DNA of 64,000 bases. Source: an uncultured Rhizobiaceae group bacterium. Lineage in GTDB: Bacteria; Pseudomonadota; Alphaproteobacteria; Rhizobiales; Rhizobiaceae. Numbering within the stretch: position 1 is the stretch's first letter; each line of letters opens with the position of its first letter. Below are positions 46,147-54,598 of the stretch, piece by piece. Both the position numbers and the translations under genes were made by a program. The notes beneath the pieces were generated by a model. The model did no database searches, was not told where the DNA came from, and worked only from the letters and a program-made list of their open reading frames with translations. Location: NCBI GenBank assembly GCA_947501445.1, contig CANMVS010000001.1:248001-312000 (forward strand), read 5' to 3'.

Positions 46147-46965
46147 TCAACTCCGCGTCACCGCTGCCGGCCAGTCGTGTCCCTCATCAGTCGCATCGCG
46201 GCACCAACGGTAAAAAGCATCATAAAGCAACATGCCGGTATCAAGCTGCTGCAGGTCATCGCGATACATTCTTGAAAGTCCCAGTGATGCAGCCATCAAG
46301 CCGGCGGCCTGCGGAGCAAGATCATGTTTGTTGGTATCCGCGCCACGGATGATCGTTGCCAGCCGGTCGAGCGCGGGTGAGGATATTTCAAATTCCTCTA
46401 CCATTGTATCAAAGGTGCACCGTTCTGCACGGTGGCTCCAGAACACACCCTCAACATCAAATGGTGTCGCTGCAAATCGATCAGCGACGTCGAGCACCTG
46501 CGATGGTGCAACGTAGAGAAACCGGGCACCCGGATCGACAAATCGCCGAATCAGCCAGGGACAGGCAATACGATCAATCTTTGGTCGGTGACGGGTCACC
46601 CAGACTGTTCTGCCCTGACCATTACGGGTGGGTAATTTTTCAGCCGGCACCAGCGGATGACCAGCATCACGCCAGCTACAAAATCCACCTTCCAGTGTTT
46701 CGGCATTAATACCGCAATCTCGTAAAATTGCCGCTGCCCCCTGACTCAACTTGAGCCCTTTGTGGCAATAGATCACCACCCGATTGCCGCGCAGATCCTG
46801 TGCAATCTGTTCTATATCGGCAAAGGCAAATCTCTTGGCAGAAGGAATAAAACGCGGATCATCATCGAAGGCTTCGTCAATACTCACGTCAATCAACGTG
46901 GGCGTTTCAGGTGTTCCTATGAGACGGGCGAGTTGTGAAACGGTTATTTCTGTTGGCGACGGCAT
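46147..46965 (-). CDS. chrB: Rhodanese-ChrB fusion, chromate resistance protein
   Basis: A 272-aa protein. The N-terminal ~100 residues are a rhodanese-like domain with active-site loop YCHKGLKLSQGAA (Cys67). From about residue 118 there is a ChrB-type domain (TVWVTRHRPKIDRIACPWLI, with DRIACPWLIRRFVD). ChrB homologues sense chromate and support ChrA. The following chrA starts 4 bp later, which supports a chromate-resistance operon. Its relation to a rhodanese suggests sulfur or sulfate analog chemistry; inference. Confidence 0.9.
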   Translation of the reverse strand: MPSPTEITVSQLARLIGTPETPTLIDVSIDEAFDDDPRFIPSAKRFAFADIEQIAQDLRGNRVVIYCHKGLKLSQGAAAILRDCGINAETLEGGFCSWRDAGHPLVPAEKLPTRNGQGRTVWVTRHRPKIDRIACPWLIRRFVDPGARFLYVAPSQVLDVADRFAATPFDVEGVFWSHRAERCTFDTMVEEFEISSPALDRLATIIRGADTNKHDLAPQAAGLMAASLGLSRMYRDDLQQLDTGMLLYDAFYRWCRDATDEGHDWPAAVTRS

Positions 46966-47179
46966 GACGCATCCTTACCTTGATTGGTTCTGGTTGGATA
47001 CGAAGCTTGGGCTGTCGCCTCACGGGGTGCTCGTAAACCCCATAGATACCTTTTTGCAGATTAAACCCACCTTCGTCAAGCTTCATTCAGGTTTTGTACA
47101 ATGGCCGCGTTTATCGCACTTGCCTATCTGTGGTAGCCATGGCACATTGGAACATAATGTGAACATTGAGGGTTGTATT

Positions 47180-47827
47180 ATGGAGCATTTTTCACTCTAT
47201 CTGCCAGGTATTCTGCTTGCCTATTCGGCTTTTTTGCTTGGCATCATAAGCCCGGGACCCAATGTTCTGGCGGTTATGGGAACGTCAATGTCCGTGGGAC
47301 GACGCTCTGGTATGGCGCTCGGATCGGGTGTGGCATTCGGCTCATTAAGTTGGGCGCTCCTGACCGCATTTGGCCTCTCAGCCGTTCTCGTCACCTATGC
47401 TTCCGCGATGACAGTGATAAAGATTGCCGGCGGCGCTTACCTCTTGTGGCTGGCCTATAAGTCATTTCGTTCGGCCGCCGCTGATCAGGAAGTAACAGCC
47501 ACGACCTTGGCTGGCGGCATGCGGACGCCATTTGGTTATTTTCGGCGTGGCTATATTATCCAGATGACCAACCCGAAGGCAGCCCTCTCCTGGGTTGCGA
47601 TCATCTCGCTGGGCCTGGACCCAAGTGCTCCGATCTGGGTTGCCTTCGTGATTGTAGCCGGAACGGCAATTCTGTCACTAGGCATTCACCTTGGCTACGC
47701 CATTGCTTTTTCCACGCAGTTCATGGTTGGCCTATATGCCCGTGCCAGGCGCTGGATTCAGGGACTGCTTGGTACATTTTTTGCCTTTGTAGGCTTCCGC
47801 CTGTTGCTGGGATCGGTGGAAAAATAG
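47180..47827 (+). CDS. LysE-family exporter (3 of 3)
   Basis: A 215-aa inner-membrane exporter with the LysE signature GIISPGPNVLAVMGTSMSVGR and mid-protein NPKAALSWVAIISLGL. The open frame extends upstream to 46784, but the extension is antisense to chrB and out of family; the start at 47180 gives the normal N-terminus. It is followed by a GNAT gene 28 bp downstream, possibly co-transcribed. Confidence 0.92.
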   Translation: MEHFSLYLPGILLAYSAFLLGIISPGPNVLAVMGTSMSVGRRSGMALGSGVAFGSLSWALLTAFGLSAVLVTYASAMTVIKIAGGAYLLWLAYKSFRSAAADQEVTATTLAGGMRTPFGYFRRGYIIQMTNPKAALSWVAIISLGLDPSAPIWVAFVIVAGTAILSLGIHLGYAIAFSTQFMVGLYARARRWIQGLLGTFFAFVGFRLLLGSVEK

Positions 47828-47855
47828 CTGGTGAGGCTGGCAGTCAGGAAACTGA

Positions 47856-48353
47856 ATGATCAAGCAGGACTACATATTCAGGGCGGTGACAGCGGCAGAC
47901 TTGCCGATGCTGCACAGATGGCTGGCGACACCGCATGTGCGCAAGTGGTGGGGCGAGCCTGACAAAGAGTTGGCGATGATTGCTGAAGATATGGCCGGTA
48001 CGGTTGTGGATACGCTTGTTGTACGTCAGGGCCTGACGGATTTTGCCTATGTACAGCACTATGAAGTTCACGCATTTGGCGAGGACCACCTTGATCATTT
48101 TCCGGTGGGAACACGCGCAATCGATACATTTATAGGTCGTGAAGACATGGTGGGAGCCGGACATGGATCGGCCTATATGCGCCAGTTGGCGCTACAACTT
48201 CTCGATAGTGGTGTCAGCGGTGTCCTCATCGATCCAAATCCTGAAAACCTGCAAGCCATCGGTGCTTACAGGAAGGCGGGGTTTTGCCGTTTGGAGCGTG
48301 TTCGTACATCGGAAGGTCCTGCCACATTGATGCAATTTAGCGCAGACCGCTGA
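47856..48353 (+). CDS. GNAT acetyltransferase, AAC(6')-like
   Basis: A 165-aa GNAT protein of the aminoglycoside 6'-acetyltransferase/siderophore-acyltransferase-like group: WLATPHVRKWWGEPDK near the N-terminus, then GTRAIDTFIGREDMVGAGHG (acetyl-CoA loop) and DPNPENLQAIGAYRKAGF. Substrate cannot be assigned from sequence; many chromosomal members do not act on antibiotics. It lies 28 bp after a LysE exporter. Confidence 0.88.
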   Translation: MIKQDYIFRAVTAADLPMLHRWLATPHVRKWWGEPDKELAMIAEDMAGTVVDTLVVRQGLTDFAYVQHYEVHAFGEDHLDHFPVGTRAIDTFIGREDMVGAGHGSAYMRQLALQLLDSGVSGVLIDPNPENLQAIGAYRKAGFCRLERVRTSEGPATLMQFSADR

Positions 48354-48367
48354 TATGAAGCCTTACG

Positions 48368-48458
48368 GAAAATCAGGTTTGAGAGAATCGTCAAAACCAG
48401 AATGTATCAACAAAATCAAAGGCCGACGCCGCAATCCTAATCCACGACAGACCCTAGA
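48368..48458 (+). repeat. Two-hairpin intergenic element, class B
   Basis: Similar to the class B copy at 30670: AATCAGGTTTGAGAG / CAAAACCAGAA (degenerate), then AACAAAATCAAAGGCCGACG, CCGCAATCCTAATCC and terminal ACCCTAG. Its CTA at 48454-48456 is the complement of the TAG stop codon of the LysR gene. Confidence 0.8.
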
Positions 48459-49335
48459 TTGCAGGTGCGTCGAAACAGTCCAGCAACCAGGCGGTGAATG
48501 CCCGGCTGGCAGGTGTTTCATTATATGCAGCTGGAGGCAATAGGTAATAGGCCTCCGCCATTTCTATGTCAGTTTCAAATGGTTTGACGAGTTGTCCGGT
48601 GTCCAGCATACCTGCGACAAGCGTATCATGCCCGAGGCTGATGCCTGCACAATGCGCTGCCGCCATGATTGTCACCGAATAGGTTGAGGCAAGATTGATG
48701 ATTTTTCCTGTCGGCATTTTGCTGTTGTTCGCCAAAAACCAATGATCCCAACCGGTCTCGACGCCGGCACAATCGAACAGAGGCATTGAGGTCCAGCTAT
48801 CAGCCTCAACACAAAGACGCGGACTTGCCACAGGAAAACAGTGGTCCTTGCTCAGCAGCACAGCATTCTTCCGGTCATTTGGCTCCGGTCCAAAACGAAT
48901 TTCAATTTCCGCTGCAGGTGTATGGGCCTTCGGGTCCCAGATCATTGTCACGACATTCAGAACAAGCCAGGGATGTATCTGTTGAAGGGCCGCCAGGCGC
49001 GGCGCCAACCAGAGAACAGAAAATGCCAGATTACAGTGTATCGTCAGCACCTTGCCCCGGTCTCCACCGATCAGTGCGCGTGTACCCGCCCCCAGTGTAT
49101 TGAAAGCCTGCTGCACTGTCGGCAGATAATTCTGGCCAGCCTGTGTTAGCTGCAATGAGCGGGTGCGCCGCACGAACAGGGCACGTCCGAGATGGACTTC
49201 CAACGCCTTTACCTGTTGTGAAACAGCCGGTTGGCTCATGTGCAGTTCGTGCGCCGCGGCTGTGAATGACAACATACGAGCGGAGGCTTCAAAGGCACGC
49301 AACCAGTTTAGCGGTGGCAACGTCAGATCTTTCAT
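48454..49335 (-). CDS. LysR-family regulator (GcvA-like)
   Basis: A 293-aa LysR regulator with the GcvA-type N-terminus LPPLNWLRAFEASARMLSFT and HTH AAHELHMSQPAVSQQVKAL. The start at 49335 has GGAG 8 nt upstream. The TAG stop is inside a class B element. It is divergent from the class II aldolase gene, with a class A element between them, so that gene is a possible target. Confidence 0.92.
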   Translation of the reverse strand: MKDLTLPPLNWLRAFEASARMLSFTAAAHELHMSQPAVSQQVKALEVHLGRALFVRRTRSLQLTQAGQNYLPTVQQAFNTLGAGTRALIGGDRGKVLTIHCNLAFSVLWLAPRLAALQQIHPWLVLNVVTMIWDPKAHTPAAEIEIRFGPEPNDRKNAVLLSKDHCFPVASPRLCVEADSWTSMPLFDCAGVETGWDHWFLANNSKMPTGKIINLASTYSVTIMAAAHCAGISLGHDTLVAGMLDTGQLVKPFETDIEMAEAYYLLPPAAYNETPASRAFTAWLLDCFDAPAI

Positions 49336-49452
49336 CTCCACAACTCCAAAGCTATGCATAAGTTTGACTTATGACACTAGTGCGAAAATCTTGTTTGTAA
49401 ACGCGCGCCGGGCGGTCCAGATTTTGCCAATCGATGAATGCGCAACACTTGA

Positions 49453-49551
49453 GCAATTCTGATTTTGACGGAATCGACAAATCTGAATGCATCAACAAAA
49501 TCCAAGGCCATCACATTTGTCCCGTTTCTGACAAAACGTGAAACGGTCTAA
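49453..49551 (+). repeat. Two-hairpin intergenic element, class A
   Basis: First stem TTCTGATTTTG / CAAATCTGAA, second stem CGTTTC / GAAACG, ending GGTCTAA. It ends 1-2 bp before the AAGGAG Shine-Dalgarno of the aldolase gene, so it lies within that gene's 5' leader or promoter. Confidence 0.88.
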
Positions 49552-49563
49552 AAGGAGATGACA

Positions 49564-50319
49564 ATGCTGGACCGACGAGACACCGCATCACAGGAAACAT
49601 TGTGGCAGTTGCGGGTGGATTTGGCCGCAGCATTTCGGCTTGCTGTTCATTTTGACTGGCACGAGTCGGTAGGAAACCATTTCTCTGCCGCCGTAAGCCC
49701 GGATGGCAAGACCTTCCTTCTGAACCCCTGCTGGCAGCATTTTTCAACCATAACTGCGAGCCAGCTTCTGCTGCTCAATACGGACGATCCTGATGTTATG
49801 GACCGGGCAGATGCGCCAGACCCAACCGCGTGGTGCATCCACGGGTCCGTACATGCTGCAGTGCCGCAGGCCCGTGTACTTCTGCACTGCCACCCGCCCT
49901 ATGCGACGGCTCTGTGCACACTCAAAGATCCGACGATCAAGCCGATTGATCAAAACACTGCCCGGTTCTTCAATCGCTGTTCCATTGACCTTGCCTTCGG
50001 TGGAATGGCTGATGATGCTCAGGAGGGCCAGCGAATTGCGCAGGCTTTTGGCAATCACGGTGTCATGATGATGGGTAATCATGGCGTTTCCGTTGCCGCA
50101 CCAACAGTCGCTGAAGCATTTGAGGATCTTTATTTCCTCGAGCGGGCTTCAAAGACAATGGTTCTTGCCTACTCAACCGGTCAGCCGCTCAACATAATGG
50201 ATGATGAACTGGCTGAAGAAACAGCATTGGACTGGGAGCAGTATCGCGGATCCGCCTTTGCCCATTTTGATCAACTTAAGGAAATGCTCGACAAGAGTGA
50301 TCCCTCTTACCGGACATAG
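49564..50319 (+). CDS. Class II aldolase/adducin-family protein
   Basis: A 251-aa cytoplasmic protein of the fuculose-aldolase/adducin fold: HFDWHESVGNHFSAAVSP, VLLHCHPPYATALCTL (metal-binding His pair HCHPP) and MMGNHGVSVAAPTV. Could be a sugar-phosphate aldolase or epimerase; substrate undefined. The first ATG (49558) is too close to AAGGAG, so 49564 is preferred. The leader is a two-hairpin element, which might attenuate expression. Confidence 0.88.
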   Translation: MLDRRDTASQETLWQLRVDLAAAFRLAVHFDWHESVGNHFSAAVSPDGKTFLLNPCWQHFSTITASQLLLLNTDDPDVMDRADAPDPTAWCIHGSVHAAVPQARVLLHCHPPYATALCTLKDPTIKPIDQNTARFFNRCSIDLAFGGMADDAQEGQRIAQAFGNHGVMMMGNHGVSVAAPTVAEAFEDLYFLERASKTMVLAYSTGQPLNIMDDELAEETALDWEQYRGSAFAHFDQLKEMLDKSDPSYRT

Positions 50320-50737
50320 AACTCTTCTTGAAGCGTGACCGCTAATTCATGAATCCTGGCGTGCCGGTGTAAAAATACAACAGGCATGTGAAACTCATAG
50401 TTTCATGTGCAAGAGAGCCGATATTACACAATCAATTTTCTGTTAGTAACAGTATCTGCGCTGGGCGTACGGGTGTCTTATTCGCCGTGACTAGCAAAAT
50501 TGGCCGGAAATCCAATCGATAAAACACATCACCATACCCGTAATATGTTGCTTTTATTAGCTTTTTACTGACTCCTATATGAATTATTGCCCGCTATCAG
50601 CAATTTTTCATATTGCAAATCACGAAATAATACAAACAATTAAATACATTAGTATTTTAAGTATTATAGATATTCTTGTTTATGATTCTTCGTATATCCA
50701 TAGGCCATCGTAAGCTTAGAGAGAGGCTAAACTCGTC
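50320..50737. other. AT-rich intergenic region
   Basis: About 418 bp. The part near 50570-50700 is AT-rich. A perfect TGAAACT-CAT-AGTTTCA hairpin lies at 50389-50405 and could end the aldolase transcript. No gene was recognised. Confidence 0.4.
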
Positions 50738-51136
50738 ATGAAGACGATATGTTACATGGCCATCAGTGTGGTTTACTGGATAGCGATTGCACTATTTGTG
50801 CAATATGGAGCAGGCATTTTGCTCGATGAAGGCCGCATTTTTCTGCCCTTACTGTTTGTTGGCACCATTCCCCTTGTATGGGCTGGAATGGCGTTCTGTT
50901 TAAAATTCACCGGCACACCGCAGCGTGACGCATTGCTGCCTGCTGCCCTGATATGTGCAGCAAGTCTTGTTCTCGCGGCACTGTCAGCCATATATGCACC
51001 GATGCTGACAGATGGTCTCACGCCGAATGCCGCACTTGGAGCCAGTTGGTTTCTTTGGACTTTGAGTATGGTTCTGGTGTGTGCGTTCATGATCAGCAGA
51101 AATGTCACCGATGAACCCACAGATATACTCAGCTAG
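50738..51136 (+). CDS. Small four-helix membrane protein, unknown
   Basis: A 132-aa protein with four predicted membrane helices, e.g. AISVVYWIAIALFVQYGAGI, PLVWAGMAFCL and GASWFLWTLSMVLVCAFMI. GAGAGAGG upstream supports the start. The pattern recalls DUF5367-type proteins, but the resemblance is loose. It stands alone between an AT-rich gap and a convergent LysR gene. Confidence 0.7.
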   Translation: MKTICYMAISVVYWIAIALFVQYGAGILLDEGRIFLPLLFVGTIPLVWAGMAFCLKFTGTPQRDALLPAALICAASLVLAALSAIYAPMLTDGLTPNAALGASWFLWTLSMVLVCAFMISRNVTDEPTDILS

Positions 51137-51183
51137 AACCTGCCTGAAACACGCTCAAAGCCTGATACACAAAACAATAAACC

Positions 51184-52113
51184 TCAGATTTGACCAGCCA
51201 TCAGACCGCCGGGTGGTTGCGGGCGTTCTGCCGCAAGCTCCATAAGCCACGATATGGTTGTTTGTGCAGCCAATGAATGTCCCCGGTCCTTGTCACTCAC
51301 AATCCAGATGGAATTGGGCAAGGGTAAACAGCTCATGGCGATTGGCGCTATCAGATGCCCGGCTTCGATTGAGCCACGCGCCAGCTCCCAGCGCGCCAAT
51401 GCAACCCCCAGCCCCTGCTCTGCCGCACGTAAAACGAGGTCGGAAGATGCAAATCGCGCCCCCTTTGTGGTCGCAATTTCGTCAATCCCCAGACCTTTTT
51501 GCCAATGTGCCCATGACATCAGGGGATCACGATCATGGAGCAACCGGCAGGCTTTTAAGGCGGCGCAATCGCGCGGTTCTCCTGCCTCCTGCCAGTAGTC
51601 AGTCCGCATGACGGGAAGCAGAAAATCATCAGGAAACGGCGAACAGTCCAAATTCGGCCAGGGTCCTGTTCCGAGGCGAATTGCAAAATCCGCGTGGCCA
51701 TCTGCAGGGTTTTTCAGACGCTGATCAACCGAGATCGAGAGTTCGATCCAATTCCACCGGGTTTCAAAATCACCAAGTCGCGGCAAAAGCCAACGGGCAG
51801 CAAAGGAGGGTGTGGTTTCAATGGTGACTGAATTTGGCCTGTGTGCCTCCCGTACGGAAAGCAGTGTCTGTTCAATCTGCCCAAATGCATGCAGGACGGT
51901 TGTGCCAATCGCCTCACCCTGGGCTGTAAATCTGGTAAGGCGTCGTCCCTCTGCGCGATCAATTAACGGGACCCCGACAAACTGCTCCAGATCATGCACA
52001 AAACGAACAACCGACGAGTGCGTCACGCCCAGCAGTCTGGCAGCCGGACGAATTCCGCCAGTTTGATAGACCGCGCCAAAGGCGCGTAGCATATTTGCCG
52101 GAAGCTCTTTCAT
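51184..52113 (-). CDS. LysR-family regulator of the hydroquinone-like gene pair
   Basis: A 309-aa LysR regulator with HTH IRPAARLLGVTHSSVVRFVH. It is divergent from the glutathionyl-hydroquinone-reductase-like gene, and a perfect 19-bp palindrome overlaps its start codon. Comparable pairs (PcpR with pcp genes) use a LysR activator responding to chlorophenols or quinol compounds; here that is inference. The Shine-Dalgarno is weak because the palindrome occupies the region. Confidence 0.92.
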   Translation of the reverse strand: MKELPANMLRAFGAVYQTGGIRPAARLLGVTHSSVVRFVHDLEQFVGVPLIDRAEGRRLTRFTAQGEAIGTTVLHAFGQIEQTLLSVREAHRPNSVTIETTPSFAARWLLPRLGDFETRWNWIELSISVDQRLKNPADGHADFAIRLGTGPWPNLDCSPFPDDFLLPVMRTDYWQEAGEPRDCAALKACRLLHDRDPLMSWAHWQKGLGIDEIATTKGARFASSDLVLRAAEQGLGVALARWELARGSIEAGHLIAPIAMSCLPLPNSIWIVSDKDRGHSLAAQTTISWLMELAAERPQPPGGLMAGQI

Positions 52114-52131
52114 GGTCTAATAATTAGACCA
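52113..52131. promoter_or_regulatory. Perfect 19-bp palindrome TGGTCTAAT-A-ATTAGACCA, likely LysR operator
   Basis: Nine-base arms with a one-base centre, overlapping the LysR ATG (52113-52111) and 68 bp before the divergent gene's start. Symmetry and position fit autorepression and regulation of the divergent promoter. Confidence 0.65.
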
Positions 52132-52198
52132 AAATTGTATTATTTGGAACCATCAAAATTTTGACGGACCGGGTAACTTGGTACCAAAGGAGCCAGTC

Positions 52199-53197
52199 AT
52201 GGGAATGTTGATTGATGGTCGATGGTGCGAGAATGGCGAGCAGGAGATACGTGACGGTTCCTATGTTCGCGCACCCAGCGTGGTTCAACAACCCATACCA
52301 CCTGCAACAATTGCAGGTTTACACACCGGCAATAAGGCGCTCATTCTGGTTGCCTCTGCCAGTTGTCCCTGGTCTCACGCGGTTGTGCTGTTGCGCTCGA
52401 TAAAACAACTCGAGAGCATTTTCCCGCTCCAGATGGCTGTTGGGCCACGAATAGAAGGTTACGCGTTACAGCAAGAAGGTCCCCTGCCTGCCATTGACGG
52501 TCAAAAGTTGGCCCATGTCCATCAACTCTACACCCGTGGAAATGCCACATTTACCGGCAAATCAACCGTTCCTTTGATCTGGGATGTGCGACACCAGATT
52601 GTTATCAGCAATGATTCATCCAAAATCCTGCAAGCACTTGATGACATTGAAAGCCCGCGTAGCAATACCCTGATCCCTGACCATTTGCGCTTAAAGATAG
52701 ACCTGATGAACAACACTATTCGTAAGGGTCTGGCCAATGCCGTATATCGCGCTGGTCTTGCCCAGACCCAGCGCGCTTATGATGATGCAGTGTCACAGGT
52801 TTTTACCACGCTTGACTGGCTGGAAGGCCACCTGCAGAAGCAGCGCCTGCTATTTGGCACAATTTTGACGACCGCAGACCTTCGTCTCTTTGCCACTTTG
52901 GTGCGCTTTGATACGGTTTACGCAACCCATTTTCGCTGCACGCGTTATCGATTGACTGACTATAAAAACACATGGGCCTATACGCGCGATCTCTATCAGC
53001 AGCCCTCATTTTCAGACACAGTGGATTTTGATGCCATTTTGGCAGGCTACTACCTCAATGACGGTGAACAAAATCCCTTTGATATCGTACCCGAACGCCC
53101 TTCAATCGACTGGGCGCAAGCCACCAGCCGCAATGGCCTTGGGCCAATGGAAATCTGGTCAAATCAAGATCAGGCTCCTGTCTCCTTTCAGGGATGA
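52199..53197 (+). CDS. Glutathionyl-hydroquinone-reductase-like glutathione transferase
   Basis: A 332-aa protein of the Xi-class GST group (YqjG/PcpF). The catalytic motif is ASASCPWSH (Cys56), followed by STVPLIWDVRHQIVISNDSS and the C-terminal helical domain with RCTRYRLTDYKNTWAYTRDL and TVDFDAI-YY. Such enzymes reduce glutathionyl-hydroquinones to free hydroquinones. AAGGAG supports the start at 52199. It is followed 138 bp later by a ring-cleaving-dioxygenase-like VOC gene, suggesting a quinol catabolic or detoxification unit under the divergent LysR. Confidence 0.9.
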   Translation: MGMLIDGRWCENGEQEIRDGSYVRAPSVVQQPIPPATIAGLHTGNKALILVASASCPWSHAVVLLRSIKQLESIFPLQMAVGPRIEGYALQQEGPLPAIDGQKLAHVHQLYTRGNATFTGKSTVPLIWDVRHQIVISNDSSKILQALDDIESPRSNTLIPDHLRLKIDLMNNTIRKGLANAVYRAGLAQTQRAYDDAVSQVFTTLDWLEGHLQKQRLLFGTILTTADLRLFATLVRFDTVYATHFRCTRYRLTDYKNTWAYTRDLYQQPSFSDTVDFDAILAGYYLNDGEQNPFDIVPERPSIDWAQATSRNGLGPMEIWSNQDQAPVSFQG

Positions 53198-53335
53198 CCA
53201 GCCGCCAGGCGATCAGCGAAACAATCATCCGATGCACTTGGCGTGTCCGTCATTCTGATCCATATTCAGATTTGGGCAAGGATCCGGATGCCCAATCACG
53301 ACTGTGGCAGATTGCACGCTGGGAGAGCATCAACA

Positions 53336-54268
53336 ATGATCACGCAGATAAAGGGCTTGCACCACATCACGTCGCTGGCCAGCAATGCACAGGAAAACAA
53401 TGACTTTTTCACCCAGATTCTTGGATTGCGCAGGATAAAGAAAACGGTCAATTTTGACCGCCCGGAAGTGTACCATCTGTATTACGGCGATGCCGTCGGT
53501 ACGCCAGGTACAGTCATGACCTATTTCCCTTTTCCCGGCCTCCACCGGGGGCGCTCGGGCACCGGAGCAGTGGGCACAACCGTTTTTGCAGTTCCGGTGG
53601 GCGCCCTGACCTATTGGCACGAAAGACTTGAAGGCATGGGATTTGAGGAACTGACGCAGACAATACGTTTTGGTGAGACGCGTCTGGGCTTCAGGGGGCC
53701 GGACGGTGACGGCTTTGCACTCGTCGAGCAAAAAGATGATGAGCGCTCGCCCTGGACTGGCTCAGACGTGGATGGTCAACAGGCAATTCGTGGCTTCCAT
53801 TCAGCCACCCTGCGGCTTGAAGATATCGGCCCAACCGGTGCGTTGCTTCAATTCATGGGCTTTGAAGATCAAGGCAGTGAAAATCATCAAAAACGCTACC
53901 GCCTTCCTGGTGGCAATGGTGCCAATATCATCGACCTTCAGGCATTGCCCGATGTTGTGCCCGCTGAAGAGGGGGCGGGATCGGTGCATCATATAGCGTT
54001 CGCAGTTGAAAACCGACACGATCAACAGAATGTGCGAAAGGCCCTTGTTGATGCCGGCTATGACGTCACCGAGGTCAAAGACAGAGACTACTTTTACGCT
54101 GTCTATTTTCAAACACCCGGCGGCATATTGTTTGAAATCGCAACAAATGAACCCGGTTTTGATCGTGATGAAACCGTCGATCATCTGGGCAAGACCCTGA
54201 TGTTACCGCGACAGCATACCCATTTGCGCGCGAAACTCGAACGGGAATTGCCGCTACTGCGCGACTGA
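53336..54268 (+). CDS. VOC ring-cleaving dioxygenase-like protein (PcpA/MhqO type)
   Basis: A 310-aa two-module VOC protein of the hydroquinone 1,2-dioxygenase-like group. The first module starts IKGLHHITSLASNAQENNDF, and the second contains HHIAFAV (second His) and GGILFEIATNEPGF (Glu ligand). Together these would bind Fe(II). PcpA- and MhqO-like enzymes open hydroquinone rings. The preceding gene is a glutathionyl-hydroquinone-reductase-like GST, which supports the assignment; the actual substrate is open. The start at 53336 gives the standard family N-terminus; the longer frame is unsupported. Confidence 0.9.
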   Translation: MITQIKGLHHITSLASNAQENNDFFTQILGLRRIKKTVNFDRPEVYHLYYGDAVGTPGTVMTYFPFPGLHRGRSGTGAVGTTVFAVPVGALTYWHERLEGMGFEELTQTIRFGETRLGFRGPDGDGFALVEQKDDERSPWTGSDVDGQQAIRGFHSATLRLEDIGPTGALLQFMGFEDQGSENHQKRYRLPGGNGANIIDLQALPDVVPAEEGAGSVHHIAFAVENRHDQQNVRKALVDAGYDVTEVKDRDYFYAVYFQTPGGILFEIATNEPGFDRDETVDHLGKTLMLPRQHTHLRAKLERELPLLRD

Positions 54269-54598
54269 CGGCTTTGTCCATCTGATCCGTTCTGACCTCA
54301 GTAAAGGTCGTTATACGCACAATGTCCAACGCGAGGCAGTCAGAAACCAACTGATCCACGGCGCATTCAGATGAGATATGAATACTGGCCGACAGACATC
54401 AATTCGACGCTTTGGGACTTGTTGACATTCATGCCAATCAGGACACCAATACCCTGTTGCAGACCGCTGATCGGCTCATGCCGACATTGACATAAGCGGC
54501 TCAATAGTGTCGCCTTGGCACTGGGTTTGCTGGGATGGAGTGCGGGCCCGAATTGTTGAACAAGCGACACCGGCCAATCTGGTCGAAGGGAGAGTGTT
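54269..54598. other. Intergenic region upstream of the L,D-transpeptidase gene
   Basis: 330 bp with no recognisable gene or repeat; the promoter of the L,D-transpeptidase is expected here. Confidence 0.4.

Noticed and set aside
45684-46352. 222-codon frame antisense to chrA/chrB
   Set aside because: Shadow of the chromate operon; no Shine-Dalgarno.
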